Source of the DNA: an uncultured Oscillospiraceae bacterium
GTDB lineage: Bacteria; Bacillota; Clostridia; Oscillospirales; Oscillospiraceae
Length of the DNA: 7,463 nt
NCBI GenBank assembly: GCA_910585265.1
Contig: CAJUCA010000091.1
Location: 1-7,463 of the forward strand
Direction of reading: 5' to 3'
In this document: positions 1 to 6,088 of the stretch, piece by piece
Layout: every line of letters begins with the position of its first letter
How positions within the stretch are numbered: the stretch's first letter is position 1
Position numbers and translations under genes: made by a program
The notes under the pieces: model-generated
Databases searched by the model: none
What the model saw: only the letters and a program-made list of their open reading frames with translations
Told to the model about the DNA's origin: nothing

Positions 1-210
1 GCGCAATTGGAGGCTCAAAGGGAGGACGAATGCGCCGCCGATGAATGGCTAAACCTGATTCGGGACTACTCCCAGCTTGAGGAACTGGATCGCCCTACCC
101 TCCTGCGTTTGGTTAAGCGCATCGAGGTGGGCGAGAAGTATGAAATCGCCGGGGAAACCCACCGGGACATCAAAATCTACTACAACTTTGTCGGGTATAT
201 TGAACTGTAA
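1..210 (+). CDS. Large serine recombinase, C-terminal end only (DUF4368)
   Basis: This is the last 69 codons of a protein that begins before the window; it ends with TAA at 208-210. The visible tail carries a helical stretch (EWLNLIRDYSQLEEL), then LLRLVKRIEVGEK and the closing IYYNFVGYIEL. This matches the DUF4368 tail of TnpX/TndX-type large serine recombinases, which excise and insert clostridial mobile elements. The next gene ends in a clearly related tail (ELIDHIDVYH... HITIYYNCIGAF), so the two are paralogues in tandem. The stop codon overlaps the proposed TTG start of the next gene by 11 nt, which suggests translational coupling. The catalytic part lies outside the window, so it cannot be judged whether this copy is active. 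Confidence 0.8.
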   Translation, partial: AQLEAQREDECAADEWLNLIRDYSQLEELDRPTLLRLVKRIEVGEKYEIAGETHRDIKIYYNFVGYIEL

Positions 211-1474
211 ATCTGTACTTCTTTATGCGAGGTTATCTAACGAGTATTACGCCCGGGATATTTCCACAAAGCGAAAAATCGTGAACAAGCTGAAAGGAAA
301 TTCCGGGGTGCCGCTGTCCACGCCGCCTTACGGCTACGTCAAGAACCCAGACGATCCACGCTTTTGGGTGATAGACCCGGAAGCTGCTGAAATCGTGCGG
401 TGCATCTACCAAATGGCCCTGGACGGCTATGGGTTGGTGGAAACCGCCGACGCGCTGGAAGAGGACGGGATTTGCAATCCCACCTATTACTGGCGGAGCA
501 AGGGGACGAACCGGGGCGGGTTCAAAAGCACCGTGGAACCCACGAAATGGGGCCATACCACCATCAAAAAAATCCTCACTATACAGGAATATTGCGGCGA
601 TGTCATCAACTTCAAAACCTTTTCCAAGTCCTACAAGGTGAAGAAGCGCATCGAAACCCCGGAGGAAAACAGGGCGGTATTTCTGAATGTACATGAAGCC
701 ATCATAGACCGCCCGACCTGGGAGAAGGTGCAGAATCTGAAGAAGGGGACACGCCGCAAACGGCCCACCGTCACCCAGGAGCCCAGCGTATTCTCCGGCG
801 TTCTGAAATGCCCGGAGTGCGGCGGAAACCTCAACTTCCATTTTAACCAAGGAAACCACGATATCAAGTTTTTCAGTTGCCAAAACCACAATTCCGGCCT
901 GCGCAAGTGTTCCAAGACCCATTACATCCGGGAGGAGTTTCTGGAACAGGTGGTGTTGTATGAGGTGAACCGTCTGACTTCTTTCGCCAACGAGTACGAG
1001 GACGATTTTCTCCGGGCCATCATGGGCCAGTCCGCAAAGGTGGCGGACAATGACCGGGCCAGAAAGCAGCGAGAGCTGGACGGCCTTCTGGCGCGTGACA
1101 GGGAGCTTGATGTGCTGTTTGAAAAAATTTACGAGGACAATGTGAACCAGAAGATCAGCGACGCCCGGTTTGCGAAAATGTCCCAGCGGTATGAACAGGA
1201 GCAGGGGGAAAACGCCAAGCGGATCAAGGCCCTCCGGCTGGAGTTGAAAAAGCGCGAGGGCCAGCGGATGGACGTTGACACCTTCCTGGAAACCGTCCGG
1301 CGGTACACTAATGCAACGGAGATCACTCGGCGCATGGTGGCGGAGCTGATTGACCACATCGACGTATACCACGCCGAGAAGAAGGACGACGTTACCATCC
1401 AGCATATCACCATCTATTACAACTGTATCGGCGCGTTTTCCGTCCCTGACCGCCGGAACATCCCGGCTACGTAA
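200..1474 (+). CDS. Large serine recombinase with in-frame loss of the catalytic domain
   Basis: The 424-codon frame is read from TTG at 200. It starts MNCKSVLLYARLS, the first strand and active-site motif of a serine recombinase (Ser13 would be the nucleophile). It then jumps directly to NEYYARDISTK, which in intact relatives lies about 120-130 residues later, at the end of the resolvase domain. The rest is intact: recombinase domain with PPYGY at residues 42-46, zinc ribbon with Cys204, Cys207, Cys227 and Cys237, a long charged helical segment (about residues 275-355), and a DUF4368 tail ending IYYNCIGAF plus a short extension. The protein should keep DNA-binding parts but cannot catalyse recombination, because the arginines of the active site are gone. 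The start is uncertain: TTG 200 is chosen because it places YARLS at the usual distance from the N terminus, but no good ribosome binding site precedes it. An alternative is a decayed gene initiated at GTG 281. The deletion assignment rests on recalled family sequence; the frame and motifs are visible. Confidence 0.85.
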   Translation: MNCKSVLLYARLSNEYYARDISTKRKIVNKLKGNSGVPLSTPPYGYVKNPDDPRFWVIDPEAAEIVRCIYQMALDGYGLVETADALEEDGICNPTYYWRSKGTNRGGFKSTVEPTKWGHTTIKKILTIQEYCGDVINFKTFSKSYKVKKRIETPEENRAVFLNVHEAIIDRPTWEKVQNLKKGTRRKRPTVTQEPSVFSGVLKCPECGGNLNFHFNQGNHDIKFFSCQNHNSGLRKCSKTHYIREEFLEQVVLYEVNRLTSFANEYEDDFLRAIMGQSAKVADNDRARKQRELDGLLARDRELDVLFEKIYEDNVNQKISDARFAKMSQRYEQEQGENAKRIKALRLELKKREGQRMDVDTFLETVRRYTNATEITRRMVAELIDHIDVYHAEKKDDVTIQHITIYYNCIGAFSVPDRRNIPAT

Positions 1475-1494
1475 ATCACCATGGGGACGAGAAA

Positions 1495-1517
1495 GGGAGT
1501 AGCCGTCAGCTACTCCC
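1495..1517 (+). terminator. Hairpin after the serine recombinase gene
   Basis: A perfect 9-bp stem (GGGAGTAGC at 1495-1503, GCTACTCCC at 1509-1517) with a 5-nt loop lies 20 nt after the recombinase stop. No T-run follows directly, but a second small stem (AAAACC at 1523-1528, GGTTTT at 1538-1543) ends in TTTT. Together these may end the recombinase transcript; the call is tentative. Confidence 0.4.
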
Positions 1518-1553
1518 CGGACAAAACCGCTTGATGTGGTTTTGAGCAATAAA

Positions 1554-1604
1554 ATGCGGAGTGTCCTCAACAGGGTACTCAAACCCTATAAGGACACTCC
1601 GCAT
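1554..1604 (-). terminator. Strong terminator downstream of the tRNA-Pro 3' end
   Basis: There is a perfect 14-bp inverted repeat (ATGCGGAGTGTCCT at 1554-1567, its complement at 1591-1604). The loop holds a second 5-bp stem (AGGGT 1572-1576, ACCCT 1583-1587). Read on the minus strand the stem is followed by TTTATTGC and together with the stem end gives ATTTTATT, which makes a good intrinsic terminator. It starts one base inside the CCA end of the tRNA remnant, so it is most likely that tRNA gene's own terminator, and therefore native flank rather than element DNA. The arm contains CGGAGTG, the complement of the tRNA acceptor strand CACTCCG, so an alternative fold with the tRNA 3' end is possible. 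Confidence 0.75.
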
Positions 1605-1648
1605 GGTCGGAGTGCCGGGATTCGAACCCGGGGCCTCTTGGACCCGAA
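1604..1648 (-). other. Attachment site: 3' 45 nt of a tRNA-Pro gene
   Basis: Read on the minus strand, from high to low coordinates: an anticodon loop TTCGGGT (1648-1642), 3' anticodon strand CCAAG, a variable loop, T stem and loop CCGGG-TTCGAAT-CCCGG (1631-1615), acceptor strand CACTCCG, discriminator A and an encoded CCA. Anticodon CGG with G37, and an acceptor strand that calls for C1-G72 with A73, fit tRNA-Pro. The sequence above 1648 (GAATC...) does not pair with CCAAG, and no CGGAGTG 5' acceptor strand with D arm follows, so the 5' half is missing. A bare tRNA 3' end is the classic leftover at the distal end of an element inserted by a tyrosine integrase. The tRNA side is the terminator below 1604; the element side is above 1648. 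The first bases of the loop may come from the element, so the isoacceptor (CGG or GGG) is not certain. Confidence 0.7.
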
Positions 1649-2003
1649 GATTCGGCTGAAAAGTCAGCGGGCACTTTCAGGCACGTTTGGTGCTGTTTAC
1701 TCCGGGAGTGGCTGCTTCCCAGGCATCTCCGCTCCAATGCCTCCGTCCGCTCCCTGCGTGGTCTGGGTCGGCGTTTGGGTCTGTACAATTAGCGCGAACA
1801 CTGAAATAGCCCACGAACAGTGCTACCCGTTCACCAGCCAGCAAAGGGGATCTCCCTCATCAGTCGGTGGGGTAATAGAACCATACAAAGTAGAACAAAT
1901 AAGAAGTACAAAGCAACACTGCCAATCTTGCCCATACTGTTCCCTATCAACCTGTGGACATGAGCTGCAAATACGATGGAGCATCGCTCAACAGCCAAAA
2001 TGA
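1649..2003. other. No convincing gene; presumed left end of the integrated element
   Basis: No reading frame here has both a ribosome binding site and recognisable protein features. The best candidate is a 34-codon minus-strand frame (1831-1935) that starts MGKIGSVALYFLFV and looks like a single membrane helix. It has only a weak AGGGA upstream. There is a short palindrome ACTCCGGGAGT at about 1699-1709. As the sequence beside the tRNA remnant, this is where integrase arm-binding sites would be expected, but I cannot identify them. Confidence 0.5.
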
Positions 2004-2037
2004 GAGAGCGGGGGCCGACCTGCCGGCCCTCGCTCTC
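2004..2037 (-). terminator. Terminator of the BlaI-M56 operon
   Basis: Two 14-nt arms (GAGAGCGGGGGCCG at 2004-2017, CGGCCCTCGCTCTC at 2024-2037) form a GC-rich hairpin with one mismatch. It lies 15 nt after the M56 stop codon. On the minus strand it is followed by TCATTTTGG, a short T-rich tract. In plus-strand RNA the mismatch becomes a G-U pair, so it may also block transcription from the left. Confidence 0.65.
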
Positions 2038-2052
2038 CCTACTTCTTTGAGC

Positions 2053-4866
2053 CTACTGTGTATCTGAACCGGCTGCGAACTGCTCCACATTCTGGCGGAG
2101 GTATTCCTGGAACCTCACCGAATTGTGGCTCATATCATTGATCATGTCGTGCCAAAGAAACACCCGCTCCTCTGTCTCCACACGGAAGAACAACCAGTCG
2201 CAGTTGGGGTATCCGGGGGAGACCCAGTTGTCTTCTGTGAAATATTTTCCCCCAGCCAAAACAACGTTCTCCGGATCGACCACGTGGAGTTCATAGTTGA
2301 ACGTCCATCCCTCGATCACAACATCTCCTACAGTCTGAACGCAGGAGCGGGAGATGCGCTCAATTCGCCAGTCGTCGTAGGTCTCCTGGGGGTATCCCTC
2401 GTCCTGCCAGCTCTTATGCCGCCAGGTGCCGTTGGGCTGAGCCTCTATCACCTCATTCTCCACATAAGCACAGGCAGCAGCTGACACCTCAGCAGGGACG
2501 TTCTGATCCACCCCGTCCACCATATGGTTGTGGTGGGACTTTTCATCCCGGTAGAGGCGCAGTTCCTCCCTGGTAAAGTAAAGCCAGCGGAAGATGGTTC
2601 TGGGTTCGTTTACCCCGTTGCAGCCTCCCCCGCTGACAAACAGGCTTTTAGCATAGCGATTCCAGGCACTGCCGTACCAGCCATCCATGGCAGGGCAGGC
2701 GGTCACTGTCAATTTTTCCAACTCGGCCCGATAGAGCACGTCCTCCCGGAGGAAAAAGATCTCGGAATCGGTGGCAAGCTCATCGTACCCATCCCCGTCC
2801 AAGTCCAGCGCAAAAGGCATATCCCCCCAGGAGGAGGCGCGGGCCAGTAACACCGGGATGTCGTTTCCATCAAAATAGAAATAATCCACCAAAGTACCAT
2901 AGGAGTGGAGACCGATTTGTCCATAGTGGGAAACCGCAAATCCGTCATGGCCCAACAGGTCGTTGAAGGGGATGACCTGGGACTCCTCACTGAGGCCCTC
3001 CGAGAGGAACACACTCATAATTTCTCCGTTCCGGATGGCCGCATAGATGTTTCCGTCAGTGGCCCGATAGAGAACCACGTTGCGCCCATCAATGTTCCAG
3101 TTCTCCAACCGGTTTTCATAAGTATCCACAAAATCTCCCACATGGGGTTCCACAGTGACAGCGGGGGCTTCATAGGGCGTCAGATCCTTGAGGGAAATCA
3201 CTACCTCCGGCTCCGCTGCAGGGAGAGGCGTGATAATGGCTGGCCGATCACAGGTCAGGTTGGAACGGAACCAGTAGCTGCCATCGGACTGTTTCTCCAG
3301 GGTAACGCAGTACCAGCCGGGGGCAAAGCCGCTGTTTTGGTAAAGCTTGATCGTGTCCCCTTCCCGGGTGCCACAGGGGAAGAAAAGCTCGCCGGGATAG
3401 TTGGTGTCCCCGTGCATCCAATAGTAGGCAGCGTACTCCTCCAGGTAGGTAAACCCATTCAACCCCACCTTGTTGGTCTGCTCCAATTCAAGGCCGGTGT
3501 GTGCTGCCAGCAGGGCGTTCATCCCGTCAACCGTCAGCTTATACCCGGGGCAGTTCATCTCCGCTATCGATCCTACGTCGAAGGCAGCCTGGAAGTCTGC
3601 GTCGCTCATCTCCTCGGACTCACAATAGAAAAGCTGGTAGAGGTCAATATCCTCCGCCCTGCTGTAAAGGTTAGTGGGGTTTGCAAATTGGTTGAGGATA
3701 CTGTAAATCGGATAGCCATACTCGTCCACAGCCCCTCCACCGTTGAAGAAATCCTCGTTGAAAAAACGAAGCTCCCCCCCGGTAAGTGCGCGCAAGACAC
3801 CCTCCTCGGGCGCAGGCTGGGTGGAGCCTGCCGGGGAATTATCCGGACTTTCCCCAGACCCGGGCGCACCGGCTTTGCTCCCGGAGAAGGAGCAGGCGGT
3901 GACCAGACCTGCCAGCAGGAGAGCTGCCAGCACGGCGGCAGCGAACTGCCTGGGCTTTCGGGCAATTCGGCTGAAGCGATCCTTCAGCTGCTTTTTCCCT
4001 GCCGCCATGGTGGTGGCTGTCAGCATAGGATTCCCTGCCCTCCCCACAGGAATGAGGGAGAGAAGGGTCTGCCCGTAGGGCAGCCGCTCTGCCTCTCCCA
4101 GACGTGCCAGGACGCTTTCGTCACAGGCCAGCTCACAATCGGTCTTTGCGGCGGCGGAGGCCAGCCACACCAGGGGATCGAACCAGTAAATCACCAGGCA
4201 CACCCCGCGCAAGAGGGTCCAGATATGGTCAAGGTGCCGAGCATGAGTTTCTTCATGGGCCAGCACATGGCACAGACGCGCTGGAGAGGCCAAGGCAGCC
4301 GGGGTTAGGTAGATAGACGGCCGGAACAGTCCAAACAGACAGGGAGAGGACAGTTCCTCATCCACCAGATAGACCTCCAGGGGGCAGCCTTCCACGGGAT
4401 AGTGCCTGCGCAAGCGGCGGAGCTTCCGCCAAAAGCTCAAATTAGCATAGAACAGGAACCCCGTCATCACGGCACTGCCCACAATCCACCCAGCGGTGAG
4501 CAGGGTCTTCACAGAGACCGTTCTGCCCGGGAAGTCGACGGGAACGTTGTCTGTAGAAGGCTGGCTCCCCGCCTGTTCAGGGGGCTGGATGGGAATAACA
4601 GGTTGCTGCCTCACGATGGAAACAGGCAGCGCAGGAAGGGATACGGGCTGGGTGGAGATATGCTGCACCACCCGTTCTTCCAGGGGCTGCATCGCTGTAA
4701 GGACGGAGAAATCCATCGGCGGGAGGCTCACTGGCACCAACAACCGCAGGAGTACCAATCCCCACAGGGCGTACTGGATTCGCCGGGACATGGTGCTGCG
4801 AAACAGCCGCCGCAAAACCAGCAGTGCCGTGATCAGCACTGACGAGGTAATTAAGACCTTAAGCAT
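2053..4866 (-). CDS. M56-family (BlaR1-like) membrane metalloprotease with a large non-PBP ectodomain
   Basis: The 937-residue protein is the sensor-protease of a BlaR1/BlaI-type switch: the outer domain senses a signal, and the cytoplasmic zinc protease then inactivates the repressor. Hydrophobic segments lie at about 4-18, 32-48, 121-141 and 308-325. Between the third and fourth is the M56 domain, with HEETH at 204-208 and Glu245 in CELACDE. The 41-residue spacing from the first His to this Glu matches the zinc ligands of S. aureus BlaR1 as I recall them. KDRFSRIARK (295-304) corresponds to the segment near which BlaR1 cleaves itself. The fourth segment ends VTAC (Cys325), a lipobox-like motif, followed by a Gly/Ser/Pro linker to about 355. 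Residues 356-937 are a large extracellular part without SxxK, SxN or KTG motifs, with DLDGDGYDEL (688-697) like an FG-GAP/EF-hand calcium loop. The start ATG has AAAGGAGG 9 nt upstream (4876-4883) and overlaps the repressor gene's end by 8 nt. Beta-lactam sensing is therefore not supported; the ligand is unknown. Confidence 0.9.
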   Translation of the reverse strand: MLKVLITSSVLITALLVLRRLFRSTMSRRIQYALWGLVLLRLLVPVSLPPMDFSVLTAMQPLEERVVQHISTQPVSLPALPVSIVRQQPVIPIQPPEQAGSQPSTDNVPVDFPGRTVSVKTLLTAGWIVGSAVMTGFLFYANLSFWRKLRRLRRHYPVEGCPLEVYLVDEELSSPCLFGLFRPSIYLTPAALASPARLCHVLAHEETHARHLDHIWTLLRGVCLVIYWFDPLVWLASAAAKTDCELACDESVLARLGEAERLPYGQTLLSLIPVGRAGNPMLTATTMAAGKKQLKDRFSRIARKPRQFAAAVLAALLLAGLVTACSFSGSKAGAPGSGESPDNSPAGSTQPAPEEGVLRALTGGELRFFNEDFFNGGGAVDEYGYPIYSILNQFANPTNLYSRAEDIDLYQLFYCESEEMSDADFQAAFDVGSIAEMNCPGYKLTVDGMNALLAAHTGLELEQTNKVGLNGFTYLEEYAAYYWMHGDTNYPGELFFPCGTREGDTIKLYQNSGFAPGWYCVTLEKQSDGSYWFRSNLTCDRPAIITPLPAAEPEVVISLKDLTPYEAPAVTVEPHVGDFVDTYENRLENWNIDGRNVVLYRATDGNIYAAIRNGEIMSVFLSEGLSEESQVIPFNDLLGHDGFAVSHYGQIGLHSYGTLVDYFYFDGNDIPVLLARASSWGDMPFALDLDGDGYDELATDSEIFFLREDVLYRAELEKLTVTACPAMDGWYGSAWNRYAKSLFVSGGGCNGVNEPRTIFRWLYFTREELRLYRDEKSHHNHMVDGVDQNVPAEVSAAACAYVENEVIEAQPNGTWRHKSWQDEGYPQETYDDWRIERISRSCVQTVGDVVIEGWTFNYELHVVDPENVVLAGGKYFTEDNWVSPGYPNCDWLFFRVETEERVFLWHDMINDMSHNSVRFQEYLRQNVEQFAAGSDTQ

Positions 4867-5242
4867 GGTTATTTCCCTCCTTTGCCTGCTCTAAAATAGC
4901 GGAAAGCTCATCCAAATCAGCCTGGGTAAGAGGGCGCACATCCATCATGGCGTTGAACATCACACCGAGACGACCATCACAGACTTTGTCCAGAAAATGA
5001 CCCGTTTCCTGCCGAACAGTGCTGTCCTGTTCCAAGATTGGAATGTACTCCTTGGCCCGTCCGTTGCTCTCATAGCGAACTGCGCCTTTGGCCTCCAGCC
5101 GGTAAAGCATGGAGATGATGGTGTGTTTACTCCAGCCAGGGCCATCCTTCAGCACTTCGGTGAGTTGGGTGATGGTCATGGGCGCACCCCTCCAGAGTGC
5201 CTTCATCAATGTCCACTCCCCGGCAGAAAGCTCAGTTTTCAT
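4859..5242 (-). CDS. BlaI/MecI/CopY-family winged-helix repressor
   Basis: This 127-residue protein has the usual length for the family. It has an N-terminal winged helix (residues 3-70): LSAGEWTLMKALW, then the helix-turn-helix ITQLTEVLKDGPGWSKHTIISMLYRL, and a wing near RYESNGRAKEYIP. A C-terminal dimerisation part follows (71-127), ending LTQADLDELSAILEQ. The VMFNAMM stretch (94-100) lies where the M56 protease cuts BlaI/MecI, though the exact bond cannot be assigned. ATG 5242 is chosen over an ATG 27 nt upstream because GGAGG lies 9 nt before it (5252-5256) and the protein then starts MKTELSAGEW as in relatives. It is the first gene of the operon and overlaps the M56 gene by 8 nt, so the two should be made together. 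It probably represses its own promoter through the two dyads at 5261-5278 and 5304-5321. Confidence 0.93.
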   Translation of the reverse strand: MKTELSAGEWTLMKALWRGAPMTITQLTEVLKDGPGWSKHTIISMLYRLEAKGAVRYESNGRAKEYIPILEQDSTVRQETGHFLDKVCDGRLGVMFNAMMDVRPLTQADLDELSAILEQAKEGNNHA

Positions 5243-5260
5243 TGTAACCCGCCTCCAGTT

Positions 5261-5278
5261 GGTAAGCATTTGCCTACC
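5261..5278. promoter_or_regulatory. Candidate BlaI operator 2 (near the transcription start)
   Basis: GGTAAGCA-TT-TGCCTACC is an 18-bp dyad with one mismatch between arms. It lies just downstream of the -10 box, about +6 to +23 of the transcript, and matches the form of the second dyad (GGTARRCA-NN-TGYYWACC). Its centre is 43 bp from that of the other site, about four helical turns. Confidence 0.6.
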
Positions 5279-5290
5279 CTTCTGTTTTTC

Positions 5291-5319
5291 AGTATATCAG
5301 ATCGGTAGACAGTTGTCAA
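5291..5319 (-). promoter_or_regulatory. Promoter of the BlaI-M56 operon
   Basis: On the minus strand, TTGACA (5319-5314) is a perfect -35 box and TATACT (5296-5291) a near-perfect -10 box, separated by 17 nt. This predicts a sigma-A start near 5284 and a leader of about 42 nt to ATG 5242. The -35 box lies inside a candidate operator. Confidence 0.8.
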
Positions 5320-5321
5320 CC
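5304..5321. promoter_or_regulatory. Candidate BlaI operator 1 (over the -35 box)
   Basis: GGTAGACA-GT-TGTCAACC is an 18-bp dyad with one mismatch between arms. It covers the -35 box completely, so bound repressor would exclude RNA polymerase. It shares length, spacing and outer GGTA/ACC bases with the dyad at 5261-5278. It resembles the TACA/TGTA type of BlaI/MecI operators in style but is not identical to it. Confidence 0.65.
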
Positions 5322-5762
5322 TCACAAATACGGGAATGAGAAAATTTGTTTCGGTATGTAAAGCCAGCTTCCGTATGAGTTGGCGCAGATATGTCGGTTT
5401 TTAAGCTGCATTCAGCATCTGCTGTCACCAGTAATTAGCGGAAGAATCTACTACGCAGTAATCATAGAGGCATCCTCTGCGGCAAAGAGAAAACGCCCAA
5501 AAGATTCAGAAAAGCTGGAAGCAGGTTGCGGATTTTCTACCGCGACGTTCTTTACCAATGGCCTCCCATCTGAATTGAACTCCGCAGCCCAAAAACGCAG
5601 AACCACGTATCAGCCTTTGTGAGGGCTTGTGTAGCCCTCCTGCAGGGCAAGTGGCACCCGTACACCTTCGAGGGAGTGAAACGCGGTGTTGGCCCCTTCG
5701 TGGGCGATTGTAGCGGGGAGTGGTTTTCTCCCCAGAAACGGAAGCGTTACAGCAGACAGAAA
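5322..5762. other. No convincing gene; short inverted repeats
   Basis: Open frames exist on both strands but none has a good ribosome binding site or a recognisable domain, and frames on opposite strands overlap, so no gene is called. Small stems are visible: GAGGGCT/AGCCCTC at 5621-5639 and GGGGAG/CTCCCC at 5715-5733. The 12-mer AGGTTGCGGATT at 5523-5534 recurs at 6211-6222. The segment may be a remnant of a lost element gene. Confidence 0.5.
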
Positions 5763-5808
5763 CGCCGGGAGACTGGGCAAGTGTACCCAGCCTCCCGGCG
5801 CATTTTTT
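5763..5808 (+). terminator. Strong intrinsic terminator
   Basis: The outer 9-bp stem CGCCGGGAG/CTCCCGGCG (5763-5771, 5792-5800) and inner 5-bp stem CTGGG/CCCAG (5773-5777, 5786-5790) are followed by CATTTTTT (six T at 5803-5808). This is a textbook plus-strand terminator, although no gene is recognised upstream of it. It implies that a rightward transcript enters or once entered from the 5322-5762 region. Confidence 0.75.
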
Positions 5809-5880
5809 GCCCTGACGGTGCCTGATGTTGCTTCGGTAAAATGCCCAGGGCAGTGGCAAAGCAGGGCGTTCGATTTTCGT

Positions 5881-5924
5881 GCGGGATAAACTGAGTCCAC
5901 GTCTGCCCGCAGCGCGGACAGACG
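5881..5924 (-). other. Candidate origin of transfer (oriT-like palindrome and nic-like sequence)
   Basis: There is an 11-bp inverted repeat (CGTCTGCCCGC at 5900-5910, GCGGACAGACG at 5914-5924, one mismatch, 3-nt loop). On the minus strand it is followed about 10 nt later by TTTATCCCGC (5890-5881). This layout, a palindrome then a TATCCTG-like sequence, is that of IncP/MOBP nic regions. No relaxase gene is present in the window, so the assignment is a hypothesis; the palindrome itself is certain. Confidence 0.25.
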
Positions 5925-5976
5925 CGATGTGCGCGGAAAAGTGTGGTAGGAGCAGTAAGTGAGGGCAACGCAGAAA

Positions 5977-6088
5977 CGCCCCGTTGGGGCGGAAGCCCAC
6001 CCTTTTGGGTGGGGCAAGCATCGCGTCCGGCTATACGCCGCCCGCACTCGCCGGGGCTATGCCCCGGCACCCCCTGCCCCTAAAGGGG
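5977..6088. repeat. Cluster of four GC-rich hairpins
   Basis: Four stems occur in 112 nt: CGCCCC/GGGGCG (5977-5982, 5986-5991), CCCACCC/GGGTGGG (5996-6002, 6007-6013), GCCGGGGC/GCCCCGGC (6050-6057, 6061-6068; perfect, 3-nt loop) and CCCC/GGGG (6077-6080, 6085-6088). They are unrelated in sequence, so this is not a REP array, and none is followed by a T-run. Position beside the oriT-like palindrome suggests a structured transfer or regulatory region. I see no protein-coding explanation. Confidence 0.55.

Noticed and set aside
233..1582. 449-codon minus-strand frame
   Set aside because: It lies opposite the serine recombinase, whose zinc ribbon and DUF4368 motifs are clear; no ribosome binding site or domain is seen on the minus strand.
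1604..1680. Complete tRNA gene on the minus strand
   Set aside because: The 5' half is missing: no strand pairs with CCAAG and no CGGAGTG acceptor strand or D arm follows.
1831..1935. 34-codon minus-strand frame resembling a membrane peptide
   Set aside because: Only a weak AGGGA precedes the ATG and no homology is recognised; noted in the region entry rather than called as a gene.
1536..2003. 155-codon plus-strand frame
   Set aside because: It runs through the terminator hairpin and the tRNA remnant, so it is an accidental opening.
2905..4308. 467-codon plus-strand frame
   Set aside because: It is antisense to the M56 gene; the minus-strand protein has HEETH and membrane segments, while this frame has no recognisable feature.
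2053..4866. True beta-lactam sensor BlaR1/MecR1
   Set aside because: The outer domain lacks the SxxK, SxN and KTG motifs of a penicillin-binding sensor, and no beta-lactamase gene is nearby.
5380..5622. 80-codon plus-strand frame
   Set aside because: No ribosome binding site, no recognised domain; may be a remnant but is not supportable as a gene.
5506..6070. Several overlapping 100-170-codon minus-strand frames
   Set aside because: They overlap one another and cross the terminator and hairpin cluster; none has a domain or a good ribosome binding site.
5977..6088. CRISPR array or REP repeats
   Set aside because: The hairpins differ in sequence and spacing, so there is no repeated unit.
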